A stretch of DNA of 64,000 nt, taken from assembly GCA_021816865.1 (NCBI GenBank), contig JAKAWX010000002.1, positions 138,110 through 202,109 on the forward strand. Direction: 5' to 3'. Position 1 is the stretch's first letter. Every line of letters starts with the position of its first letter. The notes beneath the pieces were generated by a model. That model ran no database searches. It worked only from the letters and a program-made list of their open reading frames with translations, and was not told the DNA's origin. Origin of the DNA: Thermoplasmata archaeon (GTDB lineage Archaea; Thermoplasmatota; Thermoplasmata; Lutacidiplasmatales; UBA184). The translations under genes were made by a program, and so were the position numbers. Shown here piece by piece: positions 23,290 to 31,992 of this stretch.

Positions 23290-24411
23290 GTGCGGCTCGT
23301 TCATCGCGACGCGTCGACCGGCCTCCTCAAGTTGCGCCTCGAGACGCCGAGCGACCTCTGGCGGATCTCGCGGTTCGTGAGGGTCGGCGAGCGCGTGGGG
23401 GCGTCCACGACCCGGCGCGACCCCGAGGCGCCCGCGGACGTCGCCGGCGCGGAGCGGACGCGCCGCCGCGTGACCCTCGTCGTGCGGGCCGAGCAGGTCG
23501 AGTTCCACGGGTTCTCGAAGCACGTCCGCATCACCGGGCCGATCGTCGAGGGACCGTTCGACATCGGGCGGCACCACACGCTCGACCTCGCGGAGGGCGA
23601 CGACGTGACGGTCGTCAAGCCGACCCTCTCGGCCGGCGAGCACGCGATCCTCGACGAGGGTCTCGCCGGCCGCGGAGAACCCGCCATCCTTCTCGCGGCC
23701 GTCGACTGGGGCGACTCGTCGATCGTGCGCCTGCACGGCCGCGCGGTCGAGCCGGTCGCCGACCTCCGCCGCACGATCGCGGGGAAGCGGTACTCCGGTG
23801 GTCAGGGCGAGAAGGACCGGGCGACGTACGTCGGCGAGCTCTTGGACGCCCTACGACGCGAGGGCGCCGAGGCGACGGCGCTCGTCCTCGCCGGCCCGGG
23901 GTTCCTGAAGGAACAGCTCTACCGCCGCCTCCTCGAGGACGACCCGGCGCTCGCGAAGAGGACCCGGGTCTATCCGACCGCCGAGTCGGGCCGTGTCGGG
24001 GTCGACGAGCTCCTGCGCTCGGGCCGGGCGAGCGAGGCGCTGAGAGGTAGCGTCGCGGCCGAGGAGGCCGAGGTCGTCGAGCGCCTCGTCCGCGCGCTCG
24101 CCGGCGGGCAGCGGGCCGCCGTCGGGCGGACCGAGGTCGCCGATGCGGTCGACGCGGGGGCCGTCGAGACGCTCCTCGTCTCGGAGACGCTCCTCACGGA
24201 CGAGACGATCGCCCCGGCACTCGACCGGGCGCGGGCGGCCCGAGTGCACGTGCTCGTGGTGCGGGAGGACGGAGAGGCCGGAAAACGGCTCGCCGGGCTC
24301 GGCCGCGTCGCGGCGCTCCTTCGCTACGACTGGGTGGCGCCGAGCCGCGTCGCTACGGGATCGCCTGGACGGCCTCGCGCAGCTCCTCGAAGCGGCGCTT
24401 CAGGTCCTTGA
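23290..24411 (+). CDS. pelA: Pelota, mRNA surveillance / ribosome rescue factor
   Basis: A 373-residue release-factor paralogue that, with aABCE1 and aEF1A, splits stalled ribosomes. It has the N-terminal Sm-like domain (residues 1-120, with LKLRLETPSDLW), an eRF1 domain-2-like centre without the GGQ tripeptide, and the C-terminal domain with VETLLVSETLL. GTG 23290 is chosen because the family begins right there with MR(L/I) before the LK.R.E...DLW block. The C-terminal ~20 residues (after ALLRYDWV) run antisense over the end of rpoD, an overlap of 59 bases, and look like read-through beyond the usual family end. Confidence 0.92.
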   Translation: MRLVHRDASTGLLKLRLETPSDLWRISRFVRVGERVGASTTRRDPEAPADVAGAERTRRRVTLVVRAEQVEFHGFSKHVRITGPIVEGPFDIGRHHTLDLAEGDDVTVVKPTLSAGEHAILDEGLAGRGEPAILLAAVDWGDSSIVRLHGRAVEPVADLRRTIAGKRYSGGQGEKDRATYVGELLDALRREGAEATALVLAGPGFLKEQLYRRLLEDDPALAKRTRVYPTAESGRVGVDELLRSGRASEALRGSVAAEEAEVVERLVRALAGGQRAAVGRTEVADAVDAGAVETLLVSETLLTDETIAPALDRARAARVHVLVVREDGEAGKRLAGLGRVAALLRYDWVAPSRVATGSPGRPRAAPRSGASGP

Positions 24412-25198
24412 GGGCGAAGCGGAGCGCCTCGCGGGCGCTCAGCGACCCGTCGGTCTCGAACCGCAGGAAGAACCGCTCGGGGTCGGGCTCGATGTGGATC
24501 GACCCGTGCTCGCACGTCTCTTCGCACGCCCCGCAGTCGATGCACTTCGTCTCGTCGGTGACCGAGAGTTTCGGGCTCGCGAACTCGAGGATGTTGACGG
24601 GGCACGAAGCGGCCGTACGCTTCAGGCAGGCGTCGGTGCAGCCCTCCTTGCGCTGGATCTTGACGTGCGGGTGCGGGAACATCCCGACACCCTGGGCGAC
24701 CTGCCACTTCCCGTGCTCGCGGGCCGTCCCGACGACCGCGGTCGCGTAGGCCAGCAGGGCCTGCCGGGCGCCGAGCCGGACGATCGGTACCTCGGGCTCG
24801 AGGATCGCGAGGGTCGGGTCGCCGAGGGGGACGACGTCCCGCGCGTAGACCGTGCAGGGCCCCTTCTTGTCGACGGAGTACATCACCTGACAGTGCGGGC
24901 AGCCGGTCCCGCCGCACTCGCACTCCGACTTGCGTCGGAACTGCGAGAGGTCGGTGGGAATCGGCAGCAGGCCGAGTCGGAGCGCGACGGCCTCGTCGAA
25001 CATGCTCGTCGACGAGTCGTAGTCCTTCCCGGTCGTCTCGTCACGGATCGGGCCGAGGTGGAATTCGACCTCCTCGATCGCCAGCTTGGGGACGTCGGAG
25101 AGCAGCGTGCGTCGGATCGCGTTGACCTGGGAGGCCGTGACCCCCTCGAGCTCGAGCGACGTGCTTCGGGTCTTGAGGTCCTCGATCGTGACGGGCAT
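24353..25198 (-). CDS. rpoD: DNA-directed RNA polymerase subunit D (Rpo3), Fe-S type
   Basis: A 281-residue alpha-like assembly subunit (N-terminus MPVTIEDLKTRS, then NAIRRTLLSDVP). Residues about 175-240 hold a ferredoxin-like domain with eight cysteines in two clusters (CTDACLKR...CP and CIDCGACEETC), the layout of archaeal subunit D proteins that carry one or two [4Fe-4S] clusters. Extra CEC and CPHC motifs occur near residue 95. The start lies 2 bases after the rps11 stop, so it closes the rps13-rps4-rps11-rpoD operon. It converges on pelA with a 59-base overlap. Confidence 0.95.
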   Translation of the reverse strand: MPVTIEDLKTRSTSLELEGVTASQVNAIRRTLLSDVPKLAIEEVEFHLGPIRDETTGKDYDSSTSMFDEAVALRLGLLPIPTDLSQFRRKSECECGGTGCPHCQVMYSVDKKGPCTVYARDVVPLGDPTLAILEPEVPIVRLGARQALLAYATAVVGTAREHGKWQVAQGVGMFPHPHVKIQRKEGCTDACLKRTAASCPVNILEFASPKLSVTDETKCIDCGACEETCEHGSIHIEPDPERFFLRFETDGSLSAREALRFALKDLKRRFEELREAVQAIP

Positions 25199-25200
25199 CT

Positions 25201-25584
25201 CTACACGCGCCGGCCGCGGCGCCCTCCCTTCGGCTTCGTGCCGTCGTGCGGCACCGGGGTCACATCTTCGATCCGCTGGATGCGCACGCCGGCCCGCGCG
25301 AGCGCGCGGATCGCGGCTTGGGCACCGGGCCCGGGCGAACGGGAGCGATTCCCGCCGGCGGCCCGCACGCGGACGTGGAGCGTGTCGTACCCCTTCTCCT
25401 TGATCACGCCGGCCACCTGGTCGGCGGCCTTCATCGCCGCGTAGGGGCTCGACTCGTCCCGCGCGGCCTTCACGACCATTCCGCCGGTCGCCTTCGCGAG
25501 GGTCTCGGCGCCGGTGATGTCGGTGACGGTGATGTGGATGTTGTTGTAGCTCGCGTAGATGTGCGCGATGCCGATCTTCGCCAT
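25201..25584 (-). CDS. rps11: Small ribosomal subunit protein uS11
   Basis: A 127-residue protein with family blocks [21 protein letters not shown] at the N-terminus and the basic C-terminus [17 protein letters not shown]-like ([13 protein letters not shown]). It binds 16S rRNA at the platform and lines the mRNA exit. It sits 3 bases after rps4 and 2 bases before rpoD, in the standard archaeal order. Confidence 0.97.
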   Translation of the reverse strand: MAKIGIAHIYASYNNIHITVTDITGAETLAKATGGMVVKAARDESSPYAAMKAADQVAGVIKEKGYDTLHVRVRAAGGNRSRSPGPGAQAAIRALARAGVRIQRIEDVTPVPHDGTKPKGGRRGRRV

Positions 25585-25587
25585 GGC

Positions 25588-26181
25588 CTACGCCGCTCCT
25601 TCGGGGGCCGGCGTCGGTTCCGCGGCCGCGCCGGGGCGGGCCGCGAGCCGTTCGCGCAGCGCGATGCGGGCGCTGTGGTCGTCGCTCGAGAGCGGGCTCG
25701 TCGGCGCGTACGCGATCTGCATCTCCTCCGCGGAGGGGACGAGGTAGCCGGGCCGGGTGACCCGGTGGTCGCCGATCGAGAAGTGGCCGTGCACGATCCA
25801 CTGGCGGGCGCCGTACGGCGTGGGCGCGAGGCCGCGGTTGAAGACGATCCACTCGAGACGTCGCCGAAGGAGATCCTCGGTCCGCAGCCCGAGAACGTCG
25901 TCGATCGTCGGCGTGCCGACCGGAAGGACTCCGAGCCGGGTGAGGCGGCCCAGGAGGTTGTCGGTCTCCCGACGCGCCTGTTCCTCGCCGGCGCGCAACC
26001 GCGCCTGCAGGTCGCGGGCCTGGCGGCGCAGGCCCCGGAGCTCGGACTGGGCCTTCCAGAGCTCGCGCTTGTTCTTGAGGCCGTACTTGCCGAGGAGCTT
26101 GCGCTCCTCTTCCATTCGGGCGGCCTCCCACGGGTGCTTCGGGGTCTCGTAGGTGCGGCGTAGGAACTTCGGGTCGCCCAT
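25588..26181 (-). CDS. rps4: Small ribosomal subunit protein uS4
   Basis: A 197-residue primary 16S rRNA-binding protein. It opens MGDPKFLRRTYETPKHPW, as archaeal S4 does, and holds the S4 RNA-binding domain near residues 103-165 (RRRLEWIVFNRGLA, then ARQWIVHGHFSI). The Ala/Pro-rich tail is probably disordered. The start lies 10 bases after the uS13 stop, in one operon. Confidence 0.97.
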   Translation of the reverse strand: MGDPKFLRRTYETPKHPWEAARMEEERKLLGKYGLKNKRELWKAQSELRGLRRQARDLQARLRAGEEQARRETDNLLGRLTRLGVLPVGTPTIDDVLGLRTEDLLRRRLEWIVFNRGLAPTPYGARQWIVHGHFSIGDHRVTRPGYLVPSAEEMQIAYAPTSPLSSDDHSARIALRERLAARPGAAAEPTPAPEGAA

Positions 26182-26191
26182 CGGTCGAGGA

Positions 26192-26926
26192 TCACTCCTT
26201 CTTCGCCGGGGCGGCCGGAGCCGCCGGGGCCGGCGCCGCCGCGGCGGGCGCTTCCTTACCGGCCGCGGCCGCCGCTTCCTTCGCGGCCTTCTTGAGGACG
26301 CCCGCGGCCATCCCGGTGCGTCCGTTCGACCGGGTACGCTGTCCCCGAACCTTCTGGCCCCGTTCGTGGCGGACCCCGCGGTAACTTCGGATCATGCGCA
26401 TCTGGTTGACGTCATCGCGCCGTCGCGTCTCGAGATCCGGCCCGATGTAATGCGGGAACGTTCCGGCGATCGGCTCTCGGGGGTGGTTGACCATCCAGCC
26501 GGGGACCTTCGTGGTGAGCGACGTGAGGGTGGCCTCGAGCCCTTCGACCGTCGGTTCGGGAACGTTGCCGATCATCTCCCGCGCCGGGACGCTCGCGAGC
26601 TGGCACGCCACCTCGGCGAGCCTCAGCCCGACGCCCCGCACGCCCGTCAGGGCGAGCGCGATGGGCCGGGTCCCGTCGAGGTCCGTGTTCGCGACGCGGA
26701 CGATGTAGCGGAAGTTGGGGTTGTCGGGGACGAACTTCGGGCTCTTGGTCGGCCCGCCGGGACGACCCTTCCCCTTCGCCTCCTTGCCCTCTTTCCCTTC
26801 CTTCGGCTCCTTGCCTTTCCCGCCGCGCTCCTTCTTCGGGGCCCTCTCGACCGGGGAGCCTTCCGGCTCGGCCGGCGCCGCGGGTGTGGCCGGAGCGTCC
26901 TTCGTCTCCTTCGGCGCGGTCCTCAC
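26192..26926 (-). CDS. rps13: Small ribosomal subunit protein uS13 with long tails
   Basis: About 244 residues, whereas archaeal uS13 is usually near 150. The conserved core lies at about 75-210 (FRYIVRVANTDLDG, LTGVRGVG, SYRGVRHERGQKVRGQRT). The first 70 residues are Lys/Glu/Gly/Pro-rich and the last 35 are Ala/Pro/Lys-rich; both tails look disordered. There is no in-frame ATG; GTG 26926 is taken as start, just after GAGGGGA. The operon promoter (CTTAAAAG on the minus strand, 27025-27032) implies a leader of about 70 bases carrying two strong hairpins. uS13 contacts the head of the small subunit and the P-site tRNA region. Confidence 0.93.
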   Translation of the reverse strand: MRTAPKETKDAPATPAAPAEPEGSPVERAPKKERGGKGKEPKEGKEGKEAKGKGRPGGPTKSPKFVPDNPNFRYIVRVANTDLDGTRPIALALTGVRGVGLRLAEVACQLASVPAREMIGNVPEPTVEGLEATLTSLTTKVPGWMVNHPREPIAGTFPHYIGPDLETRRRDDVNQMRMIRSYRGVRHERGQKVRGQRTRSNGRTGMAAGVLKKAAKEAAAAAGKEAPAAAAPAPAAPAAPAKKE

Positions 26927-26936
26927 TCCCCTCGAA

Positions 26937-26980
26937 TCGGCCCCCGGGCGCTGGGGGCCGAACGCGGGCAGAGGCCCGCG
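26937..26980 (-). promoter_or_regulatory. Two GC-rich hairpins in the leader of the rps13-rpoD operon
   Basis: In the leader RNA the first hairpin has arms 26974-26980 and 26963-26969 (7 bp, 4-base loop). The second has arms 26953-26961 and 26937-26945 (9 perfect bp, 7-base loop) and ends 10 bases before the GTG start. Ribosomal protein operons are often autoregulated through leader structures; this is a candidate. Confidence 0.5.
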
Positions 26981-27024
26981 GTTCGACCCTCTCGCCGAGG
27001 GCGCGGCCGCCGAGAAGACCCTTG

Positions 27025-27032
27025 CTTTTAAG
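27025..27032 (-). promoter_or_regulatory. TATA box of the rps13 operon
   Basis: CTTTTAAG (reverse complement CTTAAAAG) overlaps the stop codon of the methyltransferase gene. Initiation about 25 bases downstream would give the hairpin-bearing leader. Confidence 0.5.
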
Positions 27033-27744
27033 CGCTTCGGCCCGCGGTACTCCGCGAGAGAGCGCCGACGCGGGCGCGGGCTACGCCGGTGCGGTCCGCC
27101 CCCCCGACGCGGGCGGCCGCGGCCGGCGGCCGACGGGCCTCGAGCACCCGGTAGCCCGAGCCGCGGGCGAGCACGGTCACTCGGCCCGCCCAGTGCTCCT
27201 CGAGCCACCCCTGATAGTACCGGATCCCCTGCGAGCCCTTTCCCACGAGGACAAGACGGCCGGCGGGGGCGAGGTGTTCGTACGCGCGGGCGAGGATCTC
27301 GAGGATCCGTTCGCGTCCGATCCGGTAGGGCGGGTTGGTCGCGATGACGTCGAACGTCTCCCCGGCGACGGGCGCGAAACCCTCGCCGACGCGCACTTCG
27401 GCGTGGAGGATCCCGTTGCGCGCGAGGTTCGCCCGGGCGAGGCGCGCCGCCCGACGGTTGACGTCCGTGAGCACGACGCGGCCGCGGGCCGCAGCCTTGG
27501 CCGCCGCGACGCCGACCGACCCCCAACCGCACCCGAGGTCGAGCACGCGGTCGTCGGGGCGCACGCCGAGGTTCTCGATCAAGAGCGCGGTCCCGGGGTC
27601 GAGGCCGTGCGAGGAGAAAACGCCCGTGTCGACCGTGAAGGCGAGGAGCTCGCCCCGGTAGAGGAACCGACGCTCGGAGGGGGCCGAGCGGGAGCGCGGT
27701 CGCTCGGTCCAGTACGGTTCGCTCTCGCCGCGCCGCTCGTCCAT
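27028..27744 (-). CDS. Class I SAM-dependent methyltransferase (RsmC/MTS-like)
   Basis: A 238-residue methyltransferase with motif I VLDLGCGWGSVGVAAA, an acidic strand end VVLTDVNRRAARLA, and the catalytic NPPY (ATNPPYRIG), which marks N-methylation of an exocyclic amino group on RNA, DNA or protein. The small MTS-type domain resembles the catalytic half of RsmC/RlmG, so a rRNA or tRNA guanine/adenine target is likely. ATG 27744 follows the dnaJ stop by 2 bases; the two form an operon. The Arg/Ala-rich C-terminal 30 residues are unusual. Confidence 0.88.
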   Translation of the reverse strand: MDERRGESEPYWTERPRSRSAPSERRFLYRGELLAFTVDTGVFSSHGLDPGTALLIENLGVRPDDRVLDLGCGWGSVGVAAAKAAARGRVVLTDVNRRAARLARANLARNGILHAEVRVGEGFAPVAGETFDVIATNPPYRIGRERILEILARAYEHLAPAGRLVLVGKGSQGIRYYQGWLEEHWAGRVTVLARGSGYRVLEARRPPAAAARVGGADRTGVARARVGALSRSTAGRSA

Positions 27745-27746
27745 GG

Positions 27747-28895
27747 TCAGGACGGCCGGCGGCGGAAAAGCGACTCCCGACGGGAGTTGCCCGAACGCGC
27801 CGGCGCGCCGAACGCTTCGCGCAGGAGTTCCTTCTCGTGCCCGGAGAGCGAGCGCGGGATCTCGACATGGACGACGACGATGAAGTCGCCCCGGTGGGAG
27901 CCCGGGTACGCCGGGAACCCCTCGCCGCGCAGGCGGAACGGAGTCTCGGGTTGGGTTCCCGGGGGGATCTTGAGGCTCGCGTGGCCCTCGATCGTCGGGA
28001 TCGTCACTTCCCCGCCGAGGAGCGCGGTCGCGAGCGGGACCGTCGTCTCGGAGTAGGCGTCCTTCCCGTCCCGCCGTACGTGGTCGAGGGGCTCGAACTC
28101 GAGCTGGACGAAGAGGTCGCCCGACGGTCCGCCGCGCGTTCCCGCCGTGCCGTGGCCGGGGACCCTCAGGACGGCGCCGTCGTCGACGCCCGCCGGGACC
28201 GTGAGCTCGATCTTCTCGACGGTCGACTTCTGCCCGCTCCCGTTGCACGTGGCGCACGGCGAGAGGATCTTCCGCCCGCTGCCGTGGCACCGGGGGCACT
28301 CGCCGATCGTGAGAAGCTGCGAAAAGCCCCGGGCCTGGACCCGACGCACCTGCCCCTCGCCGTGACATTCGGGGCACGTTTCGTAGGCCGTTCCGTCCCT
28401 CGCTCCGGTGCCGCGACAGTCGGGGCACGGCCCGGTGTGCGGCACGTCGATGGTCGGGTGCGCCCCGTGGACGGCCGCCGAGAGGGGCAGGCGCAGCGTG
28501 AGCTCGACGTCCCGGCCCCGGGTCCGTCCGCCGCGTCGCGCTCCTCCGAACGGAGAACCGAAACCGCCAAAGAACTGCTGGAAGAGCGGTGAAGAGCCGA
28601 GAAGGTCCTCGAGGTCCCCTACGTGGGTGAAGTTCTGCCACGTGAAGCCGCTCGGGCCGAAGTCGGAGGCGACCCCCGAGAAGCCGAGCTGGTCGTAGCG
28701 CTGGCGCTTCTCGGCGTCGGCCAGAACCTCGTACGCCTCGGAGACCTCCTTGAACTTCTCTTCCGCCGCCTTCGGGTTCTCCTTCGCGACGTCGGGGTGG
28801 TACTGGCGGGCGAGGCGTCGGTAGGCGCCCTTGATCTCGTCCGCACTCGCCGTCTTCGGAACGCCGAGCACTTCGTAGTAGTCGCGCTTGGGCAT
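27747..28895 (-). CDS. dnaJ: Chaperone DnaJ (type I Hsp40)
   Basis: A 382-residue co-chaperone. It has a J-domain at 1-70 ([13 protein letters not shown], with HPD in RQYHPDVA), a Gly/Phe-rich linker, four CxxCxGxG zinc repeats ([32 protein letters not shown]) and the C-terminal substrate-binding domains. ATG 28895 (MPKRDYY) is chosen over 28913 as the family begins there. It stimulates DnaK ATPase; neither dnaK nor grpE is in the window. A TATA-like GTAAATAGC (minus strand, about 28945-28953) precedes it. Archaeal DnaJ genes are generally thought to be bacterial acquisitions. Confidence 0.95.
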   Translation of the reverse strand: MPKRDYYEVLGVPKTASADEIKGAYRRLARQYHPDVAKENPKAAEEKFKEVSEAYEVLADAEKRQRYDQLGFSGVASDFGPSGFTWQNFTHVGDLEDLLGSSPLFQQFFGGFGSPFGGARRGGRTRGRDVELTLRLPLSAAVHGAHPTIDVPHTGPCPDCRGTGARDGTAYETCPECHGEGQVRRVQARGFSQLLTIGECPRCHGSGRKILSPCATCNGSGQKSTVEKIELTVPAGVDDGAVLRVPGHGTAGTRGGPSGDLFVQLEFEPLDHVRRDGKDAYSETTVPLATALLGGEVTIPTIEGHASLKIPPGTQPETPFRLRGEGFPAYPGSHRGDFIVVVHVEIPRSLSGHEKELLREAFGAPARSGNSRRESLFRRRPS

Positions 28896-28957
28896 GGACA
28901 CCGGGGCCCGCAAGGGCTCCTCGCGGACGGCGTCTAGGGCGGACGCTATTTACGCTC

Positions 28958-29785
28958 TCACCCGGTCCGCGGCCCGTCGGGCCAGCGGAACCGGACCGAC
29001 GAACCGACGCGAGCCCCCAGTCGACGGTCGGCCCGGCCTCCCGAAACGAACAGCTCGATCGATCCGAAGCTCGAACCAAGCACGCCGAGGTGACCGGCGC
29101 CCGCGGCCTCGTAGCTTGGAACGACGCGCAGACGCCGTCCTCGCGCCCGTCCGCACCAGAGACCGATCCGGTCGGCGGCCGGGGAAAGCCAGTCGGTCGG
29201 GACGTTGGTGATGAGGTTCCCGAAGCGGTCGACATGGACGACCTCTCCGTGCGCCCCGTGGAGGCGCTTCTCGGGTTGAGGGATCGAATAGCGGTGGGGG
29301 ACCACACGGGGCCCCAGCCGGCGGGGCGGGGTGCCGGTGGCCAGGAGGGCCGCCGCCGGCGCGAAGACGTCCCGGCCGTCGAACGTGGTGCCGACCCGGG
29401 GGAGGCCCCCGAGCGTGCGGGGGTCGATCCGGTACGCCGCGCGGACGCCGAGCGTCTCGGCGAGGGGGATGAGGACGCCGTTGTCCGGCCCCACGAGACG
29501 CGAATCGTCCCGGCATTCGATCACGATCGGGGCGCGAGCTCCGCCCACTCCCGGGTCGACGACGACCACGTGGACGGTCCCGGGCGGAAACTTCGTGGCC
29601 ATCGCGCGCAGCACGAACGCCGCCTCGCCGACCCCGTGCGGGGGGAGGTCGTGGACGAGGTCGATGATCCGGCCCGGGGGAAGGGAATCCACGAGCCTCC
29701 CTTTCATCTGGGCGGCGTACGCCGCGCCGACGTCGCTGGTCAGGGTGACCAGGCGAGCCCTCGGGAGGGCGTGCCGGCGCGCCAC
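28958..29785 (-). CDS. SAM hydroxide adenosyltransferase (DUF62 family)
   Basis: A 275-residue protein of the DUF62 / chlorinase-fluorinase-like family, whose archaeal members hydrolyse S-adenosylmethionine to adenosine and methionine. Visible motifs are LTSDVG near residue 15, VVVDPGVGG, VGPDNGVL, and VHVDRFGNLITNV opening the C-terminal barrel. No halogenase-specific feature is evident. It is the third gene of a minus-strand operon after an Lrp-like protein and a membrane protein (19-base gap). Confidence 0.9.
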   Translation of the reverse strand: MARRHALPRARLVTLTSDVGAAYAAQMKGRLVDSLPPGRIIDLVHDLPPHGVGEAAFVLRAMATKFPPGTVHVVVVDPGVGGARAPIVIECRDDSRLVGPDNGVLIPLAETLGVRAAYRIDPRTLGGLPRVGTTFDGRDVFAPAAALLATGTPPRRLGPRVVPHRYSIPQPEKRLHGAHGEVVHVDRFGNLITNVPTDWLSPAADRIGLWCGRARGRRLRVVPSYEAAGAGHLGVLGSSFGSIELFVSGGRADRRLGARVGSSVRFRWPDGPRTG

Positions 29786-29804
29786 GGGTGCGACCGCGGC
29801 CGGA

Positions 29805-30137
29805 CTAGGACTTCATGATCGCGACCAGGAAGATCCCGACCGCGATGAGCGCCCCGATGATCGCGGCGACGATCACGAGGAACGATTCCCAGAGCAACGA
29901 GCCGAGCGCGCCCGGGTGGCCCGCGTTGAGCGTGCCGGAGTGGTACAGATAGCCGACAAGGACGCCGACCACGAGACCGACCACGAGGAGCGTGACCCCG
30001 ATCGTCCGGCTCTTCCCGCTACCGAAGTAGGCGGTAAAGATCCCCGCGAGGATCAAGAAGAGCGCGAAGACGAGCAAAAGGATCGAAAGGAACTGCCAGC
30101 CGCCGACGTCAAACCCGGTCGCCACGAATTCGAACAT
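29805..30137 (-). CDS. Small membrane protein
   Basis: A 110-residue protein with three hydrophobic helices (about 13-38, 46-68 and 80-106) and few charges. I do not recognise a family. It lies 10 bases after the stand-alone Lrp ligand-binding gene and 19 before the SAM hydrolase, so it is part of that operon. Confidence 0.75.
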   Translation of the reverse strand: MFEFVATGFDVGGWQFLSILLLVFALFLILAGIFTAYFGSGKSRTIGVTLLVVGLVVGVLVGYLYHSGTLNAGHPGALGSLLWESFLVIVAAIIGALIAVGIFLVAIMKS

Positions 30138-30147
30138 GGTCCCTCTT

Positions 30148-30381
30148 TCAGAATTTGATTCCCGTCAGGGTCTTGGTGTCGATGACGCCCGCCACCGAGC
30201 GGATCTTGTCGACGACGAGCTGGCCGAGCGCGTTGAAATCCTCCGCCTCGACCTTCGCGATGAGGTCGTACTCGCCAAAGAGCGGGTGGAGTTCGACGAT
30301 CCCTTTGACGCGCAGGAGCTCGGTGTAGACCTCGTGCTCCTTCGCGGGAGCCGTGCTGATGAGGACGAAACCGATCGCCAA
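30148..30381 (-). CDS. Stand-alone Lrp/AsnC ligand-binding (RAM) domain protein
   Basis: A 77-residue protein matching only the C-terminal sensing and dimerisation domain of Lrp/AsnC regulators (AIGFVLISTAPAKEHEVY, then HPLFGEYDLIAKVEA). There is no helix-turn-helix, so it cannot bind DNA alone; such proteins bind amino acids or modulate partner regulators. I start it at TTG 30381, with GAGAGG about 10 bases upstream. The longer frame from 30447 begins upstream of the TATA-like CTTATTAAG (30420-30430, minus strand) and cannot be fully transcribed from it. Confidence 0.82.
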   Translation of the reverse strand: MAIGFVLISTAPAKEHEVYTELLRVKGIVELHPLFGEYDLIAKVEAEDFNALGQLVVDKIRSVAGVIDTKTLTGIKF

Positions 30382-30504
30382 CGCCCGGAGCCTCTCTACG
30401 AAGCGCGCGAGAATTGCTCGGCTTAATAAGGGTGTCGCGAAGACCACCCCGCCGACCTCCGGAGCCGCGCCTCTCGACCCCCTCCGCCACTCCAGTGAAC
30501 GGCG

Positions 30505-30513
30505 CTTAAATAC
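30505..30513 (+). promoter_or_regulatory. TATA box of the MFS gene at 30540
   Basis: CTTAAATAC ends 26 bases before ATG 30540, the leaderless spacing. Confidence 0.65.
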
Positions 30514-30539
30514 GGACCCTCTAGCGCCGGGACCGAGCG

Positions 30540-31958
30540 ATGGCGAACGCGCTGCACACTTGGCCCTCCCGCCTGGTCGCCCGGCCGTGGCTCCTCGCGT
30601 TCGTTCCGATCAACGCCGCGACCGCCGGCTTCGGGGTCATCCTTCCGCTCCTGATCCTCATCTCGCTGCACGGAAGCTGGGCCGACGTCGCGGTGGCCGC
30701 GACGCTCTTCAACGCGGCCGTGATCCTGATGTCCGTCGTCTGGGGCCACCTCTCCGACCGGTTCCCCCGCCGTCGCATGTTCCTTGTCGTGAACTACGCC
30801 GGCTACGCGGTCCTCTACGTCCTGCTCGCGCACGTCGGCTCGCTGACGGCGCTCTTCGTGATCTACACCGTCATCGGGGTCATCGCCCCGGCCGGCGCGA
30901 GCGCCTCGAACCTCCTGATCCTCGAGAAGTTCACCGAGGAGGAGCGGGCGAACGCCTTCGCCTCGTTCCAGGAGGTGAGCATGATCGGGTCGATCGTCGG
31001 GCTGCTCGCCGGGTACTTCTGGACGCTCGCGAGCGACGCGCTGCTCTCGCTCCTCTACGTCTTCGGCGGCCTCGCGGTCGCGAGCGCGATCGCGATCTGG
31101 TTCGGCATCCGGGAGTCGGCCCGCCCGCTCACGACCCTCACCGTCGCCCGCCACCCCGAGAGCCTCTTTTCGCGGATCCGGATCGTCACGTCGTTCGGCA
31201 TCCCGATCCCCTTCTTCCCCCGCCGGCCCGCGCTCGGGCCCACGCCGTTCGCCCGGCTGCGGCGTTGGGCCCGCGAAGAGCTCCACCACGAGCTGCCGCT
31301 CATCATGATCGCGTCGTTCCTGTTCAACCTCTCCGCGAATCTCTACAACATCTCCTACACGCCGTACCTCTACACCGCGGGGCTCACCGCCGCGTCGATC
31401 TTCCTCGTGAACGTCTCGAACAATTTCGTCCAGACGCTCGTCTTTCCGTTCACGGGCGGCCTGTCGACTCGGGCGGGACCGGACAAGCTCGTCCACCGCG
31501 CGACGTACCTGCGGAGCATCGGCTACCTCGCGACCGCGGGGTTCACGTTCATGTACTTCAACCACCGCGAAGCGTTCGGCGCGAACCTCGTGGTCTACTC
31601 GATCCTCGGCGGCGCGATCGCGGTCTACACGACGGCGAGCTCCCTCATCCTGTTCCGGGGGCTCATCGGGCGGGACGCGGGGAGCCTCCTCGGCGTCAAC
31701 AGCGCGTTCGGGGGCGCCGCCGCCGTCCTCGGTGCGGGCCTATCGGGGGTGCTCTCCCTCTACGGGAGCTACCGTCTCGTTTTCCTGGTCGCCGGAGGGC
31801 TCCTCCTCGTCTCGCTGCCGCTCTGGACGGCCGCCTCGGTCGCCTACGTCAAACGCCGATTCGGTCGCACGACCGTGATCGTCCGCCCCGAGACGCCGAC
31901 GCGTTCGGAGCGCCCGGCGCGGCCCGTCGAGGGGAGCGCCGCCGCAAAAACCCCATAA
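30540..31958 (+). CDS. Major facilitator superfamily transporter
   Basis: A 472-residue permease with about 12 helices and the MFS loop motif GHLSDRFPRRRMF between TM2 and TM3. A cytoplasmic central loop (about residues 195-260) is rich in Arg and Pro, and the tail is hydrophilic. The ATG at 30540 is 26 bases from a clear TATA box, so the message is probably leaderless. It is followed after 34 bases by citrate synthase, but the relation is unclear. Substrate unknown; drug:proton antiport is the closest general class. Confidence 0.87.
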   Translation: MANALHTWPSRLVARPWLLAFVPINAATAGFGVILPLLILISLHGSWADVAVAATLFNAAVILMSVVWGHLSDRFPRRRMFLVVNYAGYAVLYVLLAHVGSLTALFVIYTVIGVIAPAGASASNLLILEKFTEEERANAFASFQEVSMIGSIVGLLAGYFWTLASDALLSLLYVFGGLAVASAIAIWFGIRESARPLTTLTVARHPESLFSRIRIVTSFGIPIPFFPRRPALGPTPFARLRRWAREELHHELPLIMIASFLFNLSANLYNISYTPYLYTAGLTAASIFLVNVSNNFVQTLVFPFTGGLSTRAGPDKLVHRATYLRSIGYLATAGFTFMYFNHREAFGANLVVYSILGGAIAVYTTASSLILFRGLIGRDAGSLLGVNSAFGGAAAVLGAGLSGVLSLYGSYRLVFLVAGGLLLVSLPLWTAASVAYVKRRFGRTTVIVRPETPTRSERPARPVEGSAAAKTP

Positions 31959-31992
31959 CCCCCACCCCTCTCCCGCCCCGCCGGAGGGGTTC

